Origin: Maricaulis parjimensis
Lineage (GTDB): Bacteria; Pseudomonadota; Alphaproteobacteria; Caulobacterales; Maricaulaceae
Direction: 5' to 3'
Assembly: GCF_016817355.1 (NCBI RefSeq)
Contig: NZ_JADOTT010000014.1
Coordinates: 1-43,001, forward strand
Length of the DNA stretch: 43,001 nucleotides
Below are positions 38,474 through 43,001 of this stretch, piece after piece. Within the stretch, counting starts at the first letter, position 1, and the number at the start of each line of letters is the position of its first letter. The notes under the pieces are model-generated. The model did no database searches and had not been told where the DNA came from. It saw only the letters and a program-made list of their open reading frames with translations. The position numbers and the translations under genes were made by a program.

Positions 38474-40423
38474 CTACTCCTCATCCCCCCTCAGATACGC
38501 ATCCAGAAAGCTCACATAGGCCTCCGAAGCCGTGATGCGGTTTTCGCGGCGGCGGAAGCCGTGGCCTTCGTCGGGGAAGAGGACGTATTCCACCGGCACG
38601 CCATTGGCTTCGACGGCGGCGACCAGTTCATCGCTTTCCACCTGCAGGACGCGCGGATCATTGGCGCCCTGGATCACCAGGAGGGGTTTGGTGATCTGGT
38701 CGGCATGGAAGAGGGGGGAGATGGCGTGGTGACGTTCGGCATCCGTGGCCGGATCGCCCATCTCGTCATACAGCGCCTCGCGGAAGCTCTCCCACCAGGG
38801 CGGGATGGAGGCCAGGGTGCGTTCCCAGTTTGTGACGCCGAAAATATTGATCCCGACTTCGAAGGCATCGGGATGGAAGGTGAGGGCGGCGGCGGTCATG
38901 TAACCGCCATAGGAGCCGCCGATCACGCCGACCTGGTCGGCATTGACCCAGTCCTGCTGGCGCAGCCATTCGCCGGCGGAGACGATGTCCATCAGGTCTT
39001 CCTCGCCATGGCGGCGGTCATCCATGTGGAAGAAGGTCTTCCCGTAACCCGATGAGCCGCGATTATTGGCGGCGTAGACGGCATAGCCATGATTGACCAG
39101 GTGCTGGATGGTGGCGGAATAGCCGATCCGGCTCTGCCCGCCCGGACCGCCATGCACCCAGACCAGGGCCGGTACGGGATGTTCGGCGCTGGCGCCATGC
39201 GGGCGGTAGAGAATGCCCGGGATTTCCAGCCCGTCGAAGCTTTCAAACCGCACGACTTGCGCATCCACCATTTCCGCTTCGGAGATGGCCGGATTGAGCG
39301 CATTGGTCAGCTGGGCATGCGCCTGGCTGTCCAGGTCCACGACATGGAGATTGGAGGGCGAGGTTGCTGAATTGATCAGGAAAGCGACCCGGCTCTCATC
39401 GCGCGAGAAGCGGACCGAGCCGAGATCCCCGGCCGGCAGGTCCGGCAGGGCCAGGGCCTCACCGGACGCGGTGTCGGTGATCATCACTTCAGTGCGGGCA
39501 TCGGCATTGATTGCCGAAACGCGGTAATCGCCCGACGGCGAATAGATCACGAATTGCACATCCCAGTCGGCCTCGATCAGCGGCGCGGTCTCGCCGGTGT
39601 CCAGATCATAGGTCCAGGCCTGGTTGAACTCGCCATGCTCGTCCGTGGCATAGACCAGTTGCGAACTGTCGGGCGTGAAGGTGTAGACGCCATGGGCGAT
39701 ATTGCCCTCATGCTCGGTGATCAGGCGCGGCGTGGCATCGCCGGAGGCCAGATCGACCAGCAGGATATCGCTGTCGGCAGAAGTACGGTTGCGCACCAGG
39801 GCCAGCCAGCGCCCGTCCGGGCTGACATCGCCGATATCCAGCGAGTCATCATTCTGGAACACCACCCCGCTCTCATAGCTCAGCGTGTCATAGGCATAGA
39901 TGTCCATCGCGGTCTGGTCGCGCTCATTGGTCATCACCCACATATCCGTCCCGTCCGGCGACCAGCCGAGGAATTGCGCGCGCACCTCTTCGCCCGGCGT
40001 GATGTCGTTCAGCCGGCCATCCAGTTCACGCACATAGATATGGTTGATCTCATTGCCGCCACTGTCGGCAGTGACCACGGCGCGGTCGTCATCGGGGAAC
40101 CAGGACAGGGCATAGGTCGCATTCGTCTCCGACGCGGTCAGGGCTTCGCGATCGCCGCTCGACGGGTCCACGGCATAGGCGTTGAACACGCCGGTCTCGT
40201 CCGAGGAGATCAGGATGCGGCTGTCATCCGCCGACCAGGCAAAGCCGGATGAGGACGCCATGCTGAAACTGGTCGTCTCATGGAAGGTCGCAGCATCATA
40301 CCGCGTCACAATTGTCTCGCTGGCAGACCCGGCCTGGTCCGTTTCCGATGCGGTATTGGCGGGCTGGCAGGCCGTCAGCAATGCGGTCACGGCCAGGCTG
40401 GACGCGGAAATCAGGTATCTCAT
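38474..40423 (-). CDS. S9 family (prolyl oligopeptidase/DPP-like) peptidase lipoprotein
   Basis: A 649-residue enzyme. The lipobox LTAC (cysteine C19) follows a hydrophobic signal, so the mature protein is lipid-anchored. Residues about 50-375 are a beta-propeller with WD40-like repeats (SPDGRWLALVRN, TPDSSQLVYAT). The alpha/beta-hydrolase domain then follows with S504 (GGSYGGY), D589 (QGANDPRV) and H621 (DEGHGF), plus the oxyanion segment VWVHGGPGGQ. It cleaves short peptides in the periplasm, with specificity unknown. The gene stands alone and is convergent with the Lrp regulator. Confidence 0.94.
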   Translation of the reverse strand: MRYLISASSLAVTALLTACQPANTASETDQAGSASETIVTRYDAATFHETTSFSMASSSGFAWSADDSRILISSDETGVFNAYAVDPSSGDREALTASETNATYALSWFPDDDRAVVTADSGGNEINHIYVRELDGRLNDITPGEEVRAQFLGWSPDGTDMWVMTNERDQTAMDIYAYDTLSYESGVVFQNDDSLDIGDVSPDGRWLALVRNRTSADSDILLVDLASGDATPRLITEHEGNIAHGVYTFTPDSSQLVYATDEHGEFNQAWTYDLDTGETAPLIEADWDVQFVIYSPSGDYRVSAINADARTEVMITDTASGEALALPDLPAGDLGSVRFSRDESRVAFLINSATSPSNLHVVDLDSQAHAQLTNALNPAISEAEMVDAQVVRFESFDGLEIPGILYRPHGASAEHPVPALVWVHGGPGGQSRIGYSATIQHLVNHGYAVYAANNRGSSGYGKTFFHMDDRRHGEEDLMDIVSAGEWLRQQDWVNADQVGVIGGSYGGYMTAAALTFHPDAFEVGINIFGVTNWERTLASIPPWWESFREALYDEMGDPATDAERHHAISPLFHADQITKPLLVIQGANDPRVLQVESDELVAAVEANGVPVEYVLFPDEGHGFRRRENRITASEAYVSFLDAYLRGDEE

Positions 40424-40527
40424 GGCGCTCCCCTCGATGGTTGGCGACAGCTAAGCGCGGCGGCGGTGGGGATGGCAAGGACTAAGCGAAACCGCTCCAT
40501 TCCTGCCCGCGGACGCCAAAAACCCGT

Positions 40528-40555
40528 GATATTTCTTGGATATTCCGCAATATTC
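40528..40555. promoter_or_regulatory. Three phased ATATT repeats upstream of the membrane XRE regulator
   Basis: GATATTTC (from 40528), GATATTCC (from 40539) and AATATTCA (from 40549) place ATATT units 11 and 10 bases apart, on one face of the helix. They stand out in a GC-rich background about 80 bases before the regulator start and could be its binding sites. Confidence 0.4.
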
Positions 40556-40637
40556 ACCTGTCATTCCCGGCCCGACTTTCCAAGACTGCAGGAGAGGGCG
40601 CCCATCGCAGCGCCCCATCAGTCAGACGAGAGAGACC

Positions 40638-41348
40638 ATGAAATTCGGTGATTATCTCAGACAGATCCGCGAAACCCGCCATTGGACCCAGCCCGAAGCG
40701 GCAGCCCGGGCCGGGATCGAGCAATCCTATCTGTCCAAGCTGGAGACCGGGAAATCCTATCCGTCCGATGACGTGTTCGGCCGCCTGGTCCAAGCTTATG
40801 AAATCGATGTGAAAACCCTGGTCCGCGACCTCGACCCGGCCGAGGCGGAAGCGCTGCGCGATATCGAGAGCCTGCGCACCACACGGTTGATCGTGCACCG
40901 CGCGGCCCAGCGCCTCTCGCGCGGCTGGATGCTGGCCGGTCTGGCCTGTCTGCTGACCGGCGGTGGATCGGTGGGCGCGGCCCTGACCGTGTCCGACACC
41001 CACCATGAGGAATACATCTACATGTCCCGCGGCGTGATCGCACCGGACGAACCGCTCAATGTGTTCGACATCATCCACCAGGAGCCCAGCGGCACGCCAG
41101 CGGAAAGGGCGACAGTGTTAGGCCAGCAGATCGCCATGCTGGAGCGCGTCGATGAAGACGTCCGCATCCAGCGTACCCTGCAGGGCGAGGGATATATCGA
41201 GCGCGTGGAGGGTGGACGCCGTTACTACCAGGCTCTCGACAGCCAGACCGTGGTTGAGCGCTCGCCCCTGCGCTGGTTCTGGGTGCCCGGCCTGATGCTC
41301 CTCTTCGGCGCGCTGGGCTGTTTCACCATCAGCTGGCGCTGGAAATAG
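40638..41348 (+). CDS. Membrane-anchored XRE-family regulator with a periplasmic loop
   Basis: A 236-residue protein. Residues 1-60 are a Cro/CI helix-turn-helix (KFGDYLRQIRETRHWTQPEA, then GIEQSYLSKLETGKSYPSDD). TM1 is at about 97-117. About 95 residues (118-213) follow, with SDTHHEEYIYMSRGVIAP and RVDEDVRIQRTLQGEGYIERVEGGRRYY, then TM2 at 214-233. With a cytoplasmic HTH, the middle part would face the periplasm and could sense envelope signals. The layout differs from RodZ, which has one TM and a C-terminal beta domain. A serine hydrolase gene follows after 57 bases on the same strand and is probably coexpressed. Upstream starts to 40536 were rejected in favour of MKFGDYL. Confidence 0.85.
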   Translation: MKFGDYLRQIRETRHWTQPEAAARAGIEQSYLSKLETGKSYPSDDVFGRLVQAYEIDVKTLVRDLDPAEAEALRDIESLRTTRLIVHRAAQRLSRGWMLAGLACLLTGGGSVGAALTVSDTHHEEYIYMSRGVIAPDEPLNVFDIIHQEPSGTPAERATVLGQQIAMLERVDEDVRIQRTLQGEGYIERVEGGRRYYQALDSQTVVERSPLRWFWVPGLMLLFGALGCFTISWRWK

Positions 41349-41405
41349 GCGCCCATTCCCGGACCGGCTGCGCCGGTCCCTGACACCTTCCATCTGGAGA
41401 TCATC

Positions 41406-42938
41406 ATGTTGCAGCTTCGCACCCTGGCGGGTGTCGTGGCGGGGGCCGTTCTGTGCCTTGCGCCAGCCATGACGCATGCCCAATCCACCGGCTCTGACCC
41501 GGTGCTGACCGACCGCATCGACCGCTTTGTGCGGGCAAGCCAGGTCAATGGTGTCGTGCCCGGCGCCATCGGCGTCTGGATCGAGGGCGAGCCCGTTTAT
41601 CAAGCGTTTTTCGGTGAGGCCGACCGGCGCACCGGCCGCGGCTTTGACGCGGACACCCTGTTCGATATCGGCTCCCTGACCAAGCAATTCACAGCTGCCG
41701 CCATCCTGGTTCTCGTGGACCGGGGCCAGCTCTCGCTGGATGACAGGCTCGCAGACCATTTCGACGGCGTGCCGGCCGACAAGGCCGACATCGCGATCGA
41801 CCAATTGCTCAGCCATTCCTCCGGCCTGTCCGATGATACAGGCGGTTTCCAGGGCCATGACGCCGATCCCTTCGTGTCCGAGGCGGATTTCATGGCGGCC
41901 GTGCTTGCCAGCCCGCTCACCTCGGCGCCGGGGACGCGGCACGAATACACGAATGCCGGATACTCCGTGCTGGCCTCGATCATCGAGCGTGTGTCCGGCC
42001 AGGACTATGAGACCTTCCTGCGAGAGGCCCTGTTCGAACCGGCCGGCCTGCAAAGCACCGGATACCGGCTGATGGATTGGAGCGAGGGCCAAGCGGCGCG
42101 GGGCTATAATTACCGCCAGCCGGATCCGTCCCGGGCTGACACCGGCTGGTTCTTCCTGGAACGCTGGCGTGAAGAGCCGGTGACCTGGCATTTGCGCGGC
42201 AATGGCGGCCTGCACTCGACCATGGCCGATCTGGAGCGCTGGCATCGCGCCCTGCAGGAGGACCGCATTCTCTCGGCACACTCCCGCGCCCTGTTTGAGG
42301 CTCCCCATATTCCCAGCGGGTTCGAGAATGCGCCGGGCTTTACCCATTACGGCTATGGCTGGGCGGTCGGGACCAGTCCGGACGGGACGCGCGTGTTGAG
42401 CCATAATGGCGGCAATTCCATCTTCTTCGCCTCGATCCACCGCTACCCGGAAGAGGATATTCTGGTCCTTCACCTCACCAATGAGGCCAGCCGCGAGATC
42501 GAGCGCATGGGCTATGCGATCCGCCACATGCTGTTTGATGCGGACTATCAGCCCGCACCGATCACGCCCTATTCAATCCGGGCTGTGGCAAATTTTACGG
42601 CACAATATCCGGCCGACGCCGTGGACCGTCTGCCGGCCTGGCTGGAGGAAAGCGGGGCCGGTCCGATCGAGGACTCCTGGGTGCTCAACCGTCTCGGCTT
42701 TCATCTGCTGGACGAGGGCCAAACCGATTGGGCCATCGCCCTGCTGGAGTGGAACACCCGCCTCTTCCCGGGAGACGGCAATCTCCAGGACTCGCTCGCC
42801 ACGGCCTATGCCAGGGCCGGGCAGGAGACTCTGGCGCTCCGGCATTATCGCCTGTCGCTGGAATTGGATCCCGGCGAGGGTGGCTGCCACTGGTGTGAGA
42901 ATGCCCGCCAGGAAATGGCCCGGCTGACCGATGAGTGA
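41406..42938 (+). CDS. Serine beta-lactamase-family hydrolase with TPR-like C-terminal region
   Basis: A 510-residue protein with a signal peptide (to about 26, AMTHAQ). The beta-lactamase-fold domain (about 35-395) has SLTK (90-93), YTN (181-183) and HNG (333-335). A C-terminal extension (about 410-505) has the helix-turn-helix periodicity of TPR repeats (LNRLGFHLLDEGQTDWAIALLEWNTRLFPG, LATAYARAGQETLALRHYRLSLELDP). Such architectures are common among uncharacterised esterase/peptidase-like members, so drug hydrolysis should not be assumed. It sits 57 bases after the membrane-anchored XRE regulator, suggesting regulated coexpression or a shared signal. Confidence 0.9.
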   Translation: MLQLRTLAGVVAGAVLCLAPAMTHAQSTGSDPVLTDRIDRFVRASQVNGVVPGAIGVWIEGEPVYQAFFGEADRRTGRGFDADTLFDIGSLTKQFTAAAILVLVDRGQLSLDDRLADHFDGVPADKADIAIDQLLSHSSGLSDDTGGFQGHDADPFVSEADFMAAVLASPLTSAPGTRHEYTNAGYSVLASIIERVSGQDYETFLREALFEPAGLQSTGYRLMDWSEGQAARGYNYRQPDPSRADTGWFFLERWREEPVTWHLRGNGGLHSTMADLERWHRALQEDRILSAHSRALFEAPHIPSGFENAPGFTHYGYGWAVGTSPDGTRVLSHNGGNSIFFASIHRYPEEDILVLHLTNEASREIERMGYAIRHMLFDADYQPAPITPYSIRAVANFTAQYPADAVDRLPAWLEESGAGPIEDSWVLNRLGFHLLDEGQTDWAIALLEWNTRLFPGDGNLQDSLATAYARAGQETLALRHYRLSLELDPGEGGCHWCENARQEMARLTDE

Positions 42939-42941
42939 CCG

Positions 42942-42967
42942 GCAAAAGAAAAGGCCATGCGCAGGCC
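42942..42967 (-). terminator. Possible terminator for a leftward gene beyond the window
   Basis: GGCCATGCGCAGGCC (42953-42967) is a near-palindrome. On the minus strand it is followed by TTTTCTTTT (42952-42944). It could end a minus-strand gene lying beyond the right edge; the stem is short, so support is modest. Confidence 0.35.
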
Positions 42968-43001
42968 GGGGGGGTGCCACCAGGCCAGATATTGCCGGGG
43001 G

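Noticed and set aside
21445-42938. Antibiotic-resistance beta-lactamases (three SxxK-family genes at 21445, 36781 and 41406)
   Set aside because: The motifs are shared with esterases and DD-peptidases. One lacks a classic third motif and one has a TPR tail, with no resistance context.
1-43001. CRISPR array, insertion sequences, prophage genes, rRNA
   Set aside because: No regularly spaced repeats, transposase or integrase motifs, phage structural proteins or rRNA-like segments were found on either strand.

Overview
The window is a GC-rich (about 60-65% by eye), densely coded chromosomal segment of an alphaproteobacterium. The best guess is the Maricaulales/Hyphomonadaceae group (Maricaulis-like). 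This rests on a ComF-glutaredoxin-nitrilase-DUF1178 cluster, the lysC-ptsP pair, a SapC-family gene, an alphaproteobacterial-type HisRS, an NDUFAF5-like methyltransferase and a ZnuD-type receptor. The genus is an inference. No rRNA, tRNA, CRISPR array, insertion sequence or prophage gene was found.

0-15.6 kb is mainly housekeeping. A block of tandem inverted repeats sits at the left edge. An NDUFAF5-like methyltransferase is divergent from comF-grxC-nitrilase-DUF1178. A cytoplasmic globin/MCP/CZB/PilZ receptor and ubiG follow on the minus strand. Then come lysC-ptsP, a RodZ-like gene with ispG, an ArsC/Spx-like protein with a threonine-aldolase-like enzyme, an exported retropepsin-PDZ protein and a LOG-family protein.

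15.6-25.1 kb is accessory in character. A lipoprotein/S41-hydrolase operon lies behind a TetR gene, with matching operators before both units. A low-GC orphan membrane-protein gene has its own near-consensus promoter. It is followed by ubiD, a BLUF-like protein lacking the photochemical residues, a serine beta-lactamase-family hydrolase, a crotonase, MarR and a thioesterase.

25.1-31.8 kb is a zinc and envelope region. zur is divergent from a ZnuD-type TonB receptor with two candidate Zur boxes between them; OmpW, SapC and a full-length DsbD follow.

31.8-43.0 kb holds hisS, a candidate small RNA with a strong terminator, an exported protein with a long charged helix, an exported GH3 NagZ-like enzyme tail-to-tail with an SxxK hydrolase, an Lrp/AsnC regulator, an S9 peptidase lipoprotein, and a membrane-anchored XRE regulator next to a serine hydrolase with a TPR-like tail.

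The most unusual items are the four-module receptor, the low-GC orphan with its foreign-looking promoter, the degenerate BLUF protein, the TetR operator pair, the two-TM XRE/serine-hydrolase pair and the candidate sRNA.
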